The notes beneath the pieces were generated by a model. It made no database searches, was not told where the DNA came from, and was given only the letters and a program-made list of their open reading frames with translations. Positions 47,212 through 56,072 of a stretch of 64,000 nucleotides of DNA are shown here, in pieces. The stretch covers positions 3,472,001 to 3,536,000 of the forward strand of contig NZ_CP067394.1 in NCBI RefSeq assembly GCF_004210215.2, written 5' to 3'. Source of the stretch: Cryobacterium sp. SO1 (GTDB lineage: Bacteria; Actinomycetota; Actinomycetes; Actinomycetales; Microbacteriaceae). Numbering within the stretch: the stretch's first letter is position 1; each line of letters starts with the position of its first letter. The position numbers were made by a program, and so were the translations under genes.

Positions 47212-47865
47212 ATGCGCCGCCGACTCGTCGTCGCGATCTCGGTCGCTGCCGTCGTCCTGGTCATGACCGGGGCACTGGTCATCCAGCAGTCCAGCACCTC
47301 GACCGTTCCTGCGGCCACGTCAGAGGCCGGCGGAGGAACCCCTGCATCGTCTACCCCCGACGCGGACTCCCCCACGCCCAGCCCGACGACCGTCCTGCCC
47401 GGGTCGTCATCGACGGCCCGGCCCGGAGAATCCACCGAAGCGCGCGCGACCGAGCCGGACGCACCGGCCGGCCCCGCGCCGGCGGCGCCGGTGCCGGTGC
47501 CGGCCCTGGTGACGCTGCCGCTGCCCGACTCGTCCAGCGCGGTCGGTTCGGTGGTGAACGGGTTCCCGGATCGAGTTCTTCCCGCGGCGCCGCAGTCCTC
47601 GATCGCCTCCAGCTCGGTCGCGGCCGAGGGCTCCCGGCTGCAGGCCGCCCTGGCTGCCCAGACGCCCCTCGCCGCCCAGGAGGTGTTGGACTTCTACAGC
47701 ACCACTCTCGCGGAGCTCGGTTTGGTCGGCGCCCCGGTCCCGGCGCCCGAGGGTTCATCCGCGCTCGTCTTCAGGCGCGGAGTGAACACCGTGACGCTCA
47801 CCGCCACCCCCGTCGCCGCAGGCTCCGAGTACACGGTGTTCGGCATCTTCTCCGCGGAAAGCTGA
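47212..47865 (+). CDS. Secreted or membrane-anchored hypothetical protein
   Basis: This 217-aa protein has an N-terminal membrane segment (LVVAISVAAVVLVMTGALVI) and a long Pro/Ser/Thr/Ala linker (about 28-100). A C-terminal domain of about 100 residues follows (LDFYSTTLAELGLVGAPVPAP... VFRRGVNTVTLTATPV). It begins 2 bases after the acyltransferase stop. No family recognised; its envelope location and position suggest a link to the polysaccharide locus. Confidence 0.78.
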   Translation: MRRRLVVAISVAAVVLVMTGALVIQQSSTSTVPAATSEAGGGTPASSTPDADSPTPSPTTVLPGSSSTARPGESTEARATEPDAPAGPAPAAPVPVPALVTLPLPDSSSAVGSVVNGFPDRVLPAAPQSSIASSSVAAEGSRLQAALAAQTPLAAQEVLDFYSTTLAELGLVGAPVPAPEGSSALVFRRGVNTVTLTATPVAAGSEYTVFGIFSAES

Positions 47866-47887
47866 CCCGTTAACGCGCTCGACACCA

Positions 47888-47901
47888 CCCCCGATCTGGG
47901 G
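47888..47901. promoter_or_regulatory. CCCCC/GGGG inverted repeat, exopolysaccharide site 1
   Basis: ACCCCCGATCTGGGGT is followed 24 bp later by TAGAGT, a possible -10. A related leader sequence lies about 75 bp downstream (47976-47998). Confidence 0.45.
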
Positions 47902-47975
47902 TCAGGCACTCCGGGCCGCCCGCGCTAGAGTCACGAAACGCCGCGGATGTCCTGCGGAGCTCCTGTCCGATGCAA

Positions 47976-47998
47976 CACCTGTAATCCGAAAATGCAGG
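47976..47998 (+). other. Leader element CACCTGTAAYCCGAA...GCAGG, copy 1
   Basis: A short stem CCTG/CAGG encloses TAATCCGAAAATG. About 20 of 22 aligned bases recur at 49424-49445, also downstream of a C/G-rich inverted repeat. Confidence 0.4.
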
Positions 47999-48093
47999 CG
48001 ATGACACGTGAAAAGCCGAATCCCCCTCGTCAGAACCTCCTCAGTTCCACCGACCCGCCGTTGTGCACGTTGACGGCAGCGGACTAGGAAGCC

Positions 48094-48270
48094 ATGTATT
48101 TCTCCCTCTCTGCCCGTCGCGGTGGCGTCACGTCGCCGCCGAAATCAGCGACCACGGTGTCGGCCGTCGTCGTCAGCCTCGGTGTGGTGCGCATGCTCAC
48201 CGACATCTCGTCGGAGTCCGTCGCGGCGCTCCTCGTGCGCGGCGTGGTCTCCCGGCGGCCGGCACTATGA
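48094..48270 (+). pseudogene. Probable truncated N-terminus of an MFS transporter
   Basis: This 58-aa frame has AGGAA before its ATG and overlaps the next start. Residues 23-47 (SAVVVSLGVVRMLTDISSES..) strongly recall the first helix of MFS transporters that read SLLTDISSESVAAVLPLYLT. The frame ends just after that helix. It could be a remnant, or a short expressed leader peptide that couples translation of the following gene. Confidence 0.45.
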
Positions 48271-49283
48271 CCACCCGACGCCGAGTCTGGCTGGTGGCCA
48301 TCATCGGCATCGTTCTGCTGTCCGGTGCCGCCGGGTACGGGGTCGTGGCGTGGGCTGAGCACCGGTCCCGCGCGTCCGCCCCGAGTGAGGTGGAGTCCGT
48401 GATCACGGACACCCGGCCGGCCGGAGCACGGGTGGTCTTCCGCAATACCGCGCTCGGGGCCGGGTACGGCCTCGTCGCCTCCGTTCCCCTGTCCGACCCC
48501 ACAGCGGCCCGCATCGTGACCGATCTGGCCTGCGACCGGGTCTACGCCACCGCCGCCCTGCAATCGTGCCTGCACATCGACCGGGGCGTGGTCACAACGT
48601 TCACTGGAACCCTGAGCGACGCCGCCGGCCGGGAAACCCGCTCCTGGCCCCTGGCCGGGGTACCCAGCCGCACTCGTATCTCGGCCGACTCCACCCTGGT
48701 CGCCGCCACCTCATTCGTAACCGGTGAGTCGTACGGCACCGTCGAATTCTCCACAATGACGACGATCTCCCACACCGACGGCAGCCAGGACTACGGCAAC
48801 CTCGAGGACTTCGCGCTCTTTGTCGACGACGTGCAGATCACCGCTGCCGACCGGAATGTCTGGGGAATCACGTTCGGTGACGACGGCAATACGTTCTACG
48901 CGACGGCCGCCTCCAACAATCAGACCTGGCTGGTGCGCGGTGATCTCACCGCCCGCACGCTCACGGCCATCAGGGACGGCGCCGAGTGCCCGTCGCTGTC
49001 ACCCGACGGCGGGCGGATCGCCTATAAGAAAGAGGTCTCCGCCACAGTCACGCCGCGGTGGACGATTGCCGTACTGGACCTCGCGACAGGCGCCGAGACG
49101 CTGCTGTCCGAGAAACGCAACGTCGACGACCAGGTGGTCTGGCTGGACGACGACACCATCCTGTACGGGCTCGGCCGGGACGACACGGTCGGTGACAGCG
49201 ACGTCTGGGCGGTGTCCGCTGACGGTGATGCCGAACCCGAGCTGTTCCTGGCCCACGCGTGGTCTCCGTCCGTGGTCCGATAA
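48267..49283 (+). CDS. Membrane-anchored beta-propeller (PD40/TolB-like) protein
   Basis: This 338-aa protein has one N-terminal membrane segment (VWLVAIIGIVLLSGAAGYGVVAWA) and an extracytoplasmic beta-propeller. Blade motifs are visible in WGITFGDDGNTFYATAASNNQTWLVRGDL, CPSLSPDGGRIAYKKE and WAVSADGDAEPELFL. It resembles TolB-like WD40/PD40 repeats. It precedes the chain-length genes and may be a structural or binding partner in polysaccharide export. Starts with ATG overlapping the previous stop. Confidence 0.82.
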   Translation: MTTRRRVWLVAIIGIVLLSGAAGYGVVAWAEHRSRASAPSEVESVITDTRPAGARVVFRNTALGAGYGLVASVPLSDPTAARIVTDLACDRVYATAALQSCLHIDRGVVTTFTGTLSDAAGRETRSWPLAGVPSRTRISADSTLVAATSFVTGESYGTVEFSTMTTISHTDGSQDYGNLEDFALFVDDVQITAADRNVWGITFGDDGNTFYATAASNNQTWLVRGDLTARTLTAIRDGAECPSLSPDGGRIAYKKEVSATVTPRWTIAVLDLATGAETLLSEKRNVDDQVVWLDDDTILYGLGRDDTVGDSDVWAVSADGDAEPELFLAHAWSPSVVR

Positions 49284-49326
49284 CACTCGGGACTCGGGCA
49301 AGCCTTCGCCGCACCGCTGCCGGATC

Positions 49327-49340
49327 ACCCCCCTAAGGGG
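49327..49340. promoter_or_regulatory. CCCCCC/GGGG inverted repeat, exopolysaccharide site 2
   Basis: ACCCCCCTAAGGGGC is followed about 25 bp later by GATATCGT, a possible -10. It is upstream of the first Wzz-like gene (start 49550). Confidence 0.45.
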
Positions 49341-49423
49341 CGACAGCGGCCGTCACCGAATGGGGATATCGTCAGCGACCAGGAGATGACAATACGTCAC
49401 CTCCCGTCGTGTTGCCCTTTTCG

Positions 49424-49445
49424 CACCTGTAACCCGAACAGCAGG
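49424..49445 (+). other. Leader element CACCTGTAAYCCGAA...GCAGG, copy 2
   Basis: This is the second copy of the short stem-loop at 47976-47998, about 105 bases before the Wzz-like start. A weaker relative (GACCTGAGAACAGCAGG) occurs at 22246-22262 after another C/G-rich repeat. Confidence 0.4.
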
Positions 49446-49549
49446 GAATTGATTGTGACTGCGTCCTCGCGTGCCCGTAACCACCCCCGGCGTGGCCTTT
49501 CGTCGTCCGCCAGGGCACTGTCGTGCGTTATCGGTTCGGATGTCGGTCA

Positions 49550-50254
49550 ATGACCTTCCGCGAAATCCTGTTCGCAATGCTTCGGCGCTGGTACATCCCG
49601 GTCGTCGTCCTCGCCTGCGCAGCCCTGGCCACAGCGGTGTTGGCGAGCGATGGCGGCACCTACTCCACCAAGACCGTGGTGACGTTTGTGCGTCCCGCCA
49701 CCACGGGCCTGTCACCGAGCAATGGCAACACCGATCCGAGCGTCATCGCCTTCGCAGGGGCCGTGGTCCAGGAGATCAACGATGGCCGACCTCCCTCGCG
49801 ATATTCGACGAGTGACGCGCCGTATTACGGTGCCGGGGTCCGCCAAGGTGTCCTCGTCGAGTTGGCCAACTCCGGCAGCCAGTGGGTGTCGACTTTCAGC
49901 AGGTCCGACGTGGAGTTGCGGATCGTGGGGCGCTCGGCCGAGTGGGTCGAGTCACAGCAGGAAGACCTGGTCGACAGGGTCCTGGCCATCGCAGACGCCA
50001 AGCAGGCCGTGCTGGCCATCCCGTCCGAAGACAGGATCAGAGCGATCGTCGATCCCCTCACGATGCGGATCGAATACGTCTCACCATCTCGACGCGGTCA
50101 AGCCGCCGCTGTCGCCGCGATGCTCACCGTCGCCCTGATCGTCAGCGCCTGGGGTTCGGTCACGCTCGATCGCAGACTTTCGCGCCACCGTGCAGCACCC
50201 CACACGCGAGTCGAATTTTCGTCCCGTCGCATCTTGGAAGGAACGCCCTCATGA
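49550..50254 (+). CDS. Wzz-like polysaccharide chain-length/co-polymerase protein 1
   Basis: This 234-aa protein has two membrane segments, one near the N-terminus (YIPVVVLACAALATAVLA) and one near the C-terminus (AAVAAMLTVALIVSAWGSV). They flank an extracytoplasmic domain with KTVVTFVRPATT. This matches the polysaccharide co-polymerase layout without a tyrosine kinase domain. The stop overlaps the next start by 4 bases. ATG at 49550 preferred over an upstream in-frame start. Confidence 0.82.
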   Translation: MTFREILFAMLRRWYIPVVVLACAALATAVLASDGGTYSTKTVVTFVRPATTGLSPSNGNTDPSVIAFAGAVVQEINDGRPPSRYSTSDAPYYGAGVRQGVLVELANSGSQWVSTFSRSDVELRIVGRSAEWVESQQEDLVDRVLAIADAKQAVLAIPSEDRIRAIVDPLTMRIEYVSPSRRGQAAAVAAMLTVALIVSAWGSVTLDRRLSRHRAAPHTRVEFSSRRILEGTPS

Positions 50255-51033
50255 ATTTCGTCGACACCCTCCGCGGACTCTGGAGACGTTGGTACGTGGT
50301 CCTTCCGGGGATCCTGATCGCGGCATCACTCGCCTTTGGTGCGTGGACCCTGATCCCCCCTGGTTACGAACGCTCCTCGACGCAACTCCTCATACCCGGC
50401 GCCGCCAGCATGCCGGAAGGGGCAAACCCTTATCTCTTCCTCGGCGGGCTGGCGCCTGCGGCTGACGTACTCGTGCGTGCGGTCGGCGCAGAAAACGTCG
50501 TGAACGAAGTCACCGCCGGTCACGAGGGCGTTGAGATTGAGATCACCCGTGACACGAGCACGGCAGGCCCGGTGATCGTCATCGTCGTGACTGCGGCTAG
50601 CGATGCCGCCGCCGAGGAGGTACTGGGTCGCCTCGTCGAACGGACTGACACGGTACTCACCGATCTCCAGGAAACCGAGAACATCGCCGTGAAGAATCAG
50701 GTTTCCGTCCTGCCCATCACGATTGACAGCCAGAGCTTCCTCCAACAGCGCAGTCGGTTCATCGTGAGCGGCGCCGTAGGCCTCGCCGGCCTGGCGCTCA
50801 CACTGCTCCTTGCCGGCCTCATCGATGGGCTCAGCCAGCAACGCAAGCGGCGCGGCGAGCTTGCGGAGGACTCCGAGGAGATTGTCGATCTGTCGCCGGT
50901 TCCACCCGCTGCCGATGCCGTGACGCCGAAGCGCCGTGCGCCGAAGCCTTTCGTGCCGTCCCGGGCATTCGACGAGGCAAACGACGACGACGCAGAAGCC
51001 TCGGTACCGTCTCCCGTCCACAGCGCGCGGTGA
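50251..51033 (+). CDS. Wzz-like polysaccharide chain-length/co-polymerase protein 2
   Basis: This 260-aa protein has the same layout as its neighbour: N-terminal segment (VVLPGILIAASLAFGAWTLI), external domain (YERSSTQLLIPGAASMPEGANPYLFLGGL...) and a second segment (FIVSGAVGLAGLALTLLLAGLI). A charged Pro/Asp/Glu cytoplasmic tail of 70 residues follows. No Walker motif is present, so any kinase is elsewhere. The two Wzz-like genes probably act as a pair. Confidence 0.85.
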   Translation: MNFVDTLRGLWRRWYVVLPGILIAASLAFGAWTLIPPGYERSSTQLLIPGAASMPEGANPYLFLGGLAPAADVLVRAVGAENVVNEVTAGHEGVEIEITRDTSTAGPVIVIVVTAASDAAAEEVLGRLVERTDTVLTDLQETENIAVKNQVSVLPITIDSQSFLQQRSRFIVSGAVGLAGLALTLLLAGLIDGLSQQRKRRGELAEDSEEIVDLSPVPPAADAVTPKRRAPKPFVPSRAFDEANDDDAEASVPSPVHSAR

Positions 51034-52454
51034 GCGTGTCCAGCGCGCACGCGTCGACACGAAACCTGCTGGCACCTGGTGCCGACGGCATGCGACGAAG
51101 TGGCGATGCTGTCACGATGCTCACGGTGTACCTGGTGTTGCTCCTGGCGATACCCTCCGGGGTCGTCATCACTGCGCTCGGTGCACTCGGCCGCCCCTCC
51201 CTGATCTGGGGTCTCGTCCTACTGGTCTGGTGGGCTGTCGTGCGGCTACAGGCACGAAACGTGGTCGCCGGGCCGGTGTCCCAACCCGTGCGATTCACCT
51301 TCGTAGTTTTGTTCATGCTCATCCTGGTGAGTTACGCCGCCGCCATGCTGCGCGGCCAGCCGGAAGACCAGGTGAGCCCCGCCCTCGTAGCGGTGATCCG
51401 GGTTCTGTCCTGGGCGGGCGTGCTGCTGGTCGCTGTCGACGGCATCCGCACGATGACCGATCTGGCCACCATGGTGCGACGCATTGGAATCGGCGCCGGA
51501 TTGCTTGCGACACTCGGGCTCCTGCAATTCTTGACTGGCCAAGCATTCGTCGACTTTTTCGGGACCGTTCCCGGCCTGAGCATGGCGGGAGGAATCCAAG
51601 AACGTGCCGGCGTGATCCGGTCGACGGCAACCGCGATCCATCCGCTCGAGTACGCGACCGCAATCAACACAGCCCTTCCGCTGGTCATCGCCGCGGCGAT
51701 CACGCGCGGATTCCGGTCCGATCGGTCCCATGGCGGGCTCTGGTGGTGGCTGCCGGTCGGGCTTATCACGGTCTCGTCCTTGGTCGCCGTCTCCCGGTCG
51801 GCCATCATCGGCTTCGCGGTGGCGGTGATCTCGATGATTCCGGCCGTTCCCATTCGGTACCGCGGCATTGTCATCGCCGCCGGCGCCGTTTTTTCTGCGG
51901 CGATCTTCGCGTTCCTTCCTGGTCTGCTCTCGACCACTCTCGCATTGTTCTCCGGCATGGCATCGGATCCGAGTACGCAGTCCCGGACGACGGGGCTGCA
52001 GCGCATCCCGGAGTTCATGTCCACCTCTCCCCTGATCGGATCCGGCTTCGGCATCTTCCTGCCCAGGTACTACATCTTCGACAACCAGTGGGTGCTTATC
52101 GCGATCGAGGTTGGCGCGCTGGGTGTCCTGGCATTCGCCACGTTCTTCTGCGCCGGAATCTGGAGCGCCCGTCGGGCACGCCTTTCGGCAACCCGCGACA
52201 TGCGGCTGCTCGGTCATGCCCTGGCCGCGTCGCTGTTCAATATCGCCGTTCTCTTCGCCTTCTTCGATGGGCTCTCGTTCCCAATCGCCGGCGGCGTGCT
52301 GTTCCTCGTTGCCGGGCTCTGCGGGAGCGTCCGCACCATCATCGATTCGGATCCGACCTCGACACCGGTGGTGACGTCTGGACGGACACGACGTGCCGTC
52401 CCCGATAAGCGAAAGGAAACCCATGCCGAGCATCGTGATCGCCGCGCACAATGA
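51030..52454 (+). CDS. O-antigen ligase/polymerase-like (Wzy) membrane protein
   Basis: This 474-aa polytopic protein has about ten membrane segments and the large external loop typical of O-antigen ligase/polymerase proteins. GVIRSTATAIHPLEYATAINTALPL and SRSAIIGFAVAVISMIPA are family-like. GTG start overlaps the Wzz-like stop (GTGA); its 3' end overlaps the next gene by 32 bases. It probably polymerises the lipid-linked repeat unit outside the membrane. Confidence 0.88.
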   Translation: MSVSSAHASTRNLLAPGADGMRRSGDAVTMLTVYLVLLLAIPSGVVITALGALGRPSLIWGLVLLVWWAVVRLQARNVVAGPVSQPVRFTFVVLFMLILVSYAAAMLRGQPEDQVSPALVAVIRVLSWAGVLLVAVDGIRTMTDLATMVRRIGIGAGLLATLGLLQFLTGQAFVDFFGTVPGLSMAGGIQERAGVIRSTATAIHPLEYATAINTALPLVIAAAITRGFRSDRSHGGLWWWLPVGLITVSSLVAVSRSAIIGFAVAVISMIPAVPIRYRGIVIAAGAVFSAAIFAFLPGLLSTTLALFSGMASDPSTQSRTTGLQRIPEFMSTSPLIGSGFGIFLPRYYIFDNQWVLIAIEVGALGVLAFATFFCAGIWSARRARLSATRDMRLLGHALAASLFNIAVLFAFFDGLSFPIAGGVLFLVAGLCGSVRTIIDSDPTSTPVVTSGRTRRAVPDKRKETHAEHRDRRAQ

Positions 52455-53298
52455 GGAGAACGTGATCGGTCAGAACCTCGAGGCGCTGCTCGCCGAGCGC
52501 GCGAGTGACCCCAGCGAGGTCATCGTCAGCGCCAACGGCTGCACCGACCACACGGTCGAACTGTCGACACGTCCTGGCGTCATCGTGATTGATCGCCAGG
52601 AACGAGGCAAGACCGCCGCCCTGAACGCAGCCGACCGGGTGGCAACTGCATTTCCCCGGATCTATCTTGATGCCGACATCATGGTGCCTCCCGGCGGCAT
52701 CGCCGCACTGGTCGCACGCCTCGCGGAGACCCCCCTTGCCCTCGCCGTGGTGCCTCGGCGGCGCATCGACACGGCGGGACGCCCGTGGCCTGTGCGCGCG
52801 TATTTTTCCATTAACGAGAGGTTGCCGGTGTTCCGGAACGGATTGTTCGGGCGGGGGTTGATCGCTCTCTCGGAGGAGGGCCGAGCCCGGTTCGACGCCT
52901 TCCCTGCCTTGATCGCTGATGACCTGTTCCTCGATTCACAGTTCACCGACGCCGAGAAGACCGAGGTGAGCAGCGTCGAGGTCGTGGTCGCCGCGCCGTT
53001 CACGACCCGCGCCCTGGTTCGACGCCTGGTGCGGGTGCGGCGCGGCAACACCGAGATGCGTGCGGCGGCCGAGGAAGGACGGGTCGATGCGCAGGTGCGC
53101 TCGGGCGACCGGTGGGGCTGGTTGCGTGACGTGGTACTGCCCCACCCCCGATTGCTGCCCGCTGCGCTTCCCTATCTATTGATCACGCTTCTTGCCGGCG
53201 TTCTCGCTCGACGCAGAGTGAGGCAGGGACAGGGATGGGGTCGCGATGAGAGCACAAGGGGCACACCCAGGTCAGCAGACAATGGGGCGTCGGCATGA
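52423..53298 (+). CDS. Glycosyltransferase family 2-like protein
   Basis: This 291-aa GT-A-type enzyme starts MPSIVIAAHNEENVIGQNLEALLA, then has VIVSANGCTDHTVEL and the metal motif YLDADIMVPPGGI (about 90-102). A hydrophobic segment near the C-terminus (ALPYLLITLLAGVLA) may anchor it. ATG at 52423 has AAAGGAAA upstream. It adds one sugar to the repeat unit; the sugar cannot be told. Confidence 0.88.
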   Translation: MPSIVIAAHNEENVIGQNLEALLAERASDPSEVIVSANGCTDHTVELSTRPGVIVIDRQERGKTAALNAADRVATAFPRIYLDADIMVPPGGIAALVARLAETPLALAVVPRRRIDTAGRPWPVRAYFSINERLPVFRNGLFGRGLIALSEEGRARFDAFPALIADDLFLDSQFTDAEKTEVSSVEVVVAAPFTTRALVRRLVRVRRGNTEMRAAAEEGRVDAQVRSGDRWGWLRDVVLPHPRLLPAALPYLLITLLAGVLARRRVRQGQGWGRDESTRGTPRSADNGASA

Positions 53299-53948
53299 TC
53301 ATCAACCTGTGCTTCCACGGCATCGGCACCATCGAACGCGAACGGGAGCCCGGTGAATCGCGTTACTGGGTGACCGAGGACAACTTTCTCCGAATCCTTG
53401 ACGAGGTCACTGAGCACCCGCACGCGCGGCTCAGTTTCGACGACGGCAATCGGTCTGACGTGGTGGCTGCTCTTCCGGCGCTCCTGGAACGGGGCTTGTG
53501 CGCATCGTTCTTCGCCCTCGCCGGGCGCCTGGACGATGCCGCGAGCCTCTCACCGCCTGATCTCCGGGAGCTCCGCACCGCGGGCATGACGATCGGTAGC
53601 CACGGCTGGACGCACGTCCCGTGGCGAGGACTCGGCGACGACGACGCCCACCGGGAACTGATCGATGCTCGCAGCCTTCTCGCCGAGGCCAGCGCCGGAG
53701 CCATCCAGGATGCCGCCCTCCCCCTCGGCCGGTACGACCGGGGACTCCTCGGGCGGCTCGAGCAGGCCGGGTATCGAACGGTGTACACGAGTGATCGATT
53801 CCCGGCACGGTCCGACTCCTGGATTCAGGCTCGGTACAGCGTGAGCGCCAGTGACACCGTTGACTCGATCCGCTCGATCCTGGCGGGGCGCCCGGGGGTG
53901 CGGGATGCACGCAACGTCCTGGCCAGCGCGGTCAAGCGGTTGCGCTGA
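53295..53948 (+). CDS. Polysaccharide deacetylase (NodB-like)
   Basis: This 217-aa NodB-homology domain protein has the first motif RLSFDDGNRSD (about 43-53) and the His motif TIGSHGWTHVPW (about 99-110). The later motif appears as ALPLGRYDRGLLGRLEQAGY. It has no clear signal peptide, so it may act on the cytoplasmic face or be exported with help. Final gene of the plus-strand operon; it probably de-N-acetylates the polymer or a precursor. Confidence 0.88.
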   Translation: MIINLCFHGIGTIEREREPGESRYWVTEDNFLRILDEVTEHPHARLSFDDGNRSDVVAALPALLERGLCASFFALAGRLDDAASLSPPDLRELRTAGMTIGSHGWTHVPWRGLGDDDAHRELIDARSLLAEASAGAIQDAALPLGRYDRGLLGRLEQAGYRTVYTSDRFPARSDSWIQARYSVSASDTVDSIRSILAGRPGVRDARNVLASAVKRLR

Positions 53949-54017
53949 GCGCCGGCAGACCGCCACGGCGTCTGCGAACTGACCGGGGCGGGCGATCGAC
54001 GGCGCATAACAGGAAGA

Positions 54018-54063
54018 CCTCCGGCATCGGCACGAGTCTGCTGACCCATATCGATGCCGGAGG
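54018..54063. terminator. Hairpin between convergent exopolysaccharide operons
   Basis: A perfect 12-bp stem (CCTCCGGCATCG/CGATGCCGGAGG) with a 22-base loop lies between the deacetylase stop and the DUF4082 gene stop. Confidence 0.7.
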
Positions 54064-54106
54064 CTGTAGTGTTCCTCAGTCGCGCGACTGGCGGCGCAAT
54101 CTACCT

Positions 54107-55681
54107 TTAGTTTGCAGGTGCGACGGTAGTTCCGTCATCCCACTTGTTGTTGCTCCAGGCATTGCCGGGCGCATTGGTATCGAACGAGGTGATCGGGCCG
54201 TATGAGCCGCATTTACCGTTCGATCCGCGTTCCCAGACGTTGTTGGTGAACCGGATGTCCCGGGTTCCGTTGGAGTACGGCTTCCCCGGCGTCGATCCAC
54301 CGTAGGTGCAGTAGCCGCCGGATCCAGCGGCGAACAGGTTGCCGTCGACGATGTTGTTCTGCACGACGGCGAAGTCACCGTAGCCGGTGAGCGCTGCTGA
54401 ACAGCCGGCGTCGGGAGCCACATCGGGAGCGTCACAGGCGATGGTGTTGCCACGGATCACCGATCCGGATCCCATCCGAACACCCGATTCGTGGAAGACC
54501 CCGGTGCTGTCGCGGAACTGGCCATGTACGTACGAAGCGGCGAGGGTGCAGTCGCGGTAGCAGTTCACGGATCGGTTGCCGCCGGTGATGTGGACACGGG
54601 TCGCCGTGAAGTTGACATCGCCGATACCGGTTCCGGCCTTGTTCCCCACGTCGATCTGGCTGTCGCTGATCGCGAACGACCCGGAACCGCTGTCGTCGTT
54701 GTACACACCGCCGTTGATGACCGATCGGGTGATCTGGACTCCGTTTGCAGCGATCTCAAGGGTGCCGCAGTTGACCCGCTTCGCGTCGATGACCGTGCCG
54801 GGCGTTGTGATTCGGCAGGGCCCGGTGTAGTCGGTGAGAGCGGTGCCGCTGGGCACACCGGTGTTGGCAGCCGACGGGAATCCCGCGGCGGGAGGTGTTG
54901 TCGGCGGACTGGTCGGCGTCGGCGCTACCGGCGGCGCGGTGGGCGTCGGCGCTACTGGCGGCGCGGTGGGCGTCGACGTTACCGGAGGCGCGGTGGGCGC
55001 CGGCGCGGCCGGCAGTTCAGTGGGCGCCGGCGCGGCCGGCGGTTCAGTCGGCGTTGGCGCCGGTGCTGTCGCCGTGAACACTACATCCACCCAGTACATG
55101 CTGTTCTTGTAGGTCTCGGTCGGGAATCGGGTCGTCGAGCCGTACTTGAAGACGCCGGCTCCAGACGCGGTTGCCAGGTCGGACGAGTGCGACTTGTCTG
55201 TGAAGTTCTGGGTCGCCGCATACCGCCCCTTCGAGGCGTAGTACGAGACGACGTACGTCGTGCCCTCCGCCAGGTCGACCTTCTGGTCAAAGTCGGCTTC
55301 CTGCCAGCCCGAACCGGATTCGTCCGAGAACGTCGCGCCGGCGATCTTCGTGCCGCTTGCGCTCCACAGGGTCCCGGTGTGGGATCCGGGAGCGTTCTCA
55401 CCCTTCCAGAAGCGCATTCCGGTGGCTTCGCCGTCTGAGCGCGCGGTGAACCGCGTACCGACTTCCACCCCGTTGGAGTCCTTGTGCTGGATGAGGCCAG
55501 TCGGGGTCGACGTCCCGAGGATGGTGCTGGCGGTTGCGGCGGAAGCGGGGCTCAGCGCCCATGGACCCGCCGTGGCAAGCAGGGCAAGCAATATCGCGAG
55601 GGCTACTGCGATACGGCTTCGCTGTGAGGAATTGCTGATCGTGGTGGCGAAATGGCTCGCCGAACTTCCATGGTGGTGCAT
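54107..55681 (-). CDS. Secreted DUF4082 protein with parallel beta-helix domain
   Basis: This 524-aa exported protein has a long signal peptide (to about residue 48, ending ASAA) and a DUF4082 domain (about 50-205). The latter holds GVEVGTRFTARSDGEATGMRFWKG and YVVSYYASKGRYAAT. A Pro/Thr/Ala linker of about 60 residues follows. The C-terminal right-handed beta-helix region has DAKRVNCGTLEIAANGVQITRSV and regular Asn/Gly turns. The beta-helix may bind or cut polysaccharide. A second DUF4082 gene lies at the other end of the minus-strand cluster. Confidence 0.88.
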   Translation of the reverse strand: MHHHGSSASHFATTISNSSQRSRIAVALAILLALLATAGPWALSPASAATASTILGTSTPTGLIQHKDSNGVEVGTRFTARSDGEATGMRFWKGENAPGSHTGTLWSASGTKIAGATFSDESGSGWQEADFDQKVDLAEGTTYVVSYYASKGRYAATQNFTDKSHSSDLATASGAGVFKYGSTTRFPTETYKNSMYWVDVVFTATAPAPTPTEPPAAPAPTELPAAPAPTAPPVTSTPTAPPVAPTPTAPPVAPTPTSPPTTPPAAGFPSAANTGVPSGTALTDYTGPCRITTPGTVIDAKRVNCGTLEIAANGVQITRSVINGGVYNDDSGSGSFAISDSQIDVGNKAGTGIGDVNFTATRVHITGGNRSVNCYRDCTLAASYVHGQFRDSTGVFHESGVRMGSGSVIRGNTIACDAPDVAPDAGCSAALTGYGDFAVVQNNIVDGNLFAAGSGGYCTYGGSTPGKPYSNGTRDIRFTNNVWERGSNGKCGSYGPITSFDTNAPGNAWSNNKWDDGTTVAPAN

Positions 55682-56072
55682 GAGCGTCCTAATCTGTCTT
55701 CGAACACGAAGAGCCGCCGGGCGAGGATTAAGACCGGCGGACTGACCTTAATTGGATTCGTGTCAACCCCCGTCTGGGGGACGCGGAACCCATTAGACCT
55801 GACGAAAACTCATGCGTCAAATTGCTTTCGGACCCGGCCGTCGAATCAGCACGGTCAAACGAGGGCCGAAAGTTCCTACGCCGAGGTGTGCTTCCGGGTA
55901 CTGATGACACTGGACGGCGCCCTCAACCGCGAGCACGGATCCCCCGGTCGGAGGCACCTTCCGTGGCGACAGGCTGGACCGCGCGGCTGCCGTGGTTCAA
56001 TCAGCGGCGACGACCCGAGCGCCGTCTGCCCACTGGTACTTTTCCACACATTCCAATATATATTCCCGAGGG
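55682..56072. other. Intergenic region before the DUF4082 gene
   Basis: This 391-bp region contains the C5-N4-G5 motif at 55767-55780 and a TTGACA on the minus strand right after it. The part near the AsnB-like stop has no recognisable feature. Small frames here lack coding character. Confidence 0.5.
55767..55780. promoter_or_regulatory. CCCCC-N4-GGGGG inverted repeat, exopolysaccharide site 3
   Basis: This is a perfect inverted repeat with GTCT as the spacer on the plus strand. On the minus strand it directly abuts a consensus TTGACA -35 element, about 90 bases before the DUF4082 start. Confidence 0.5.
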
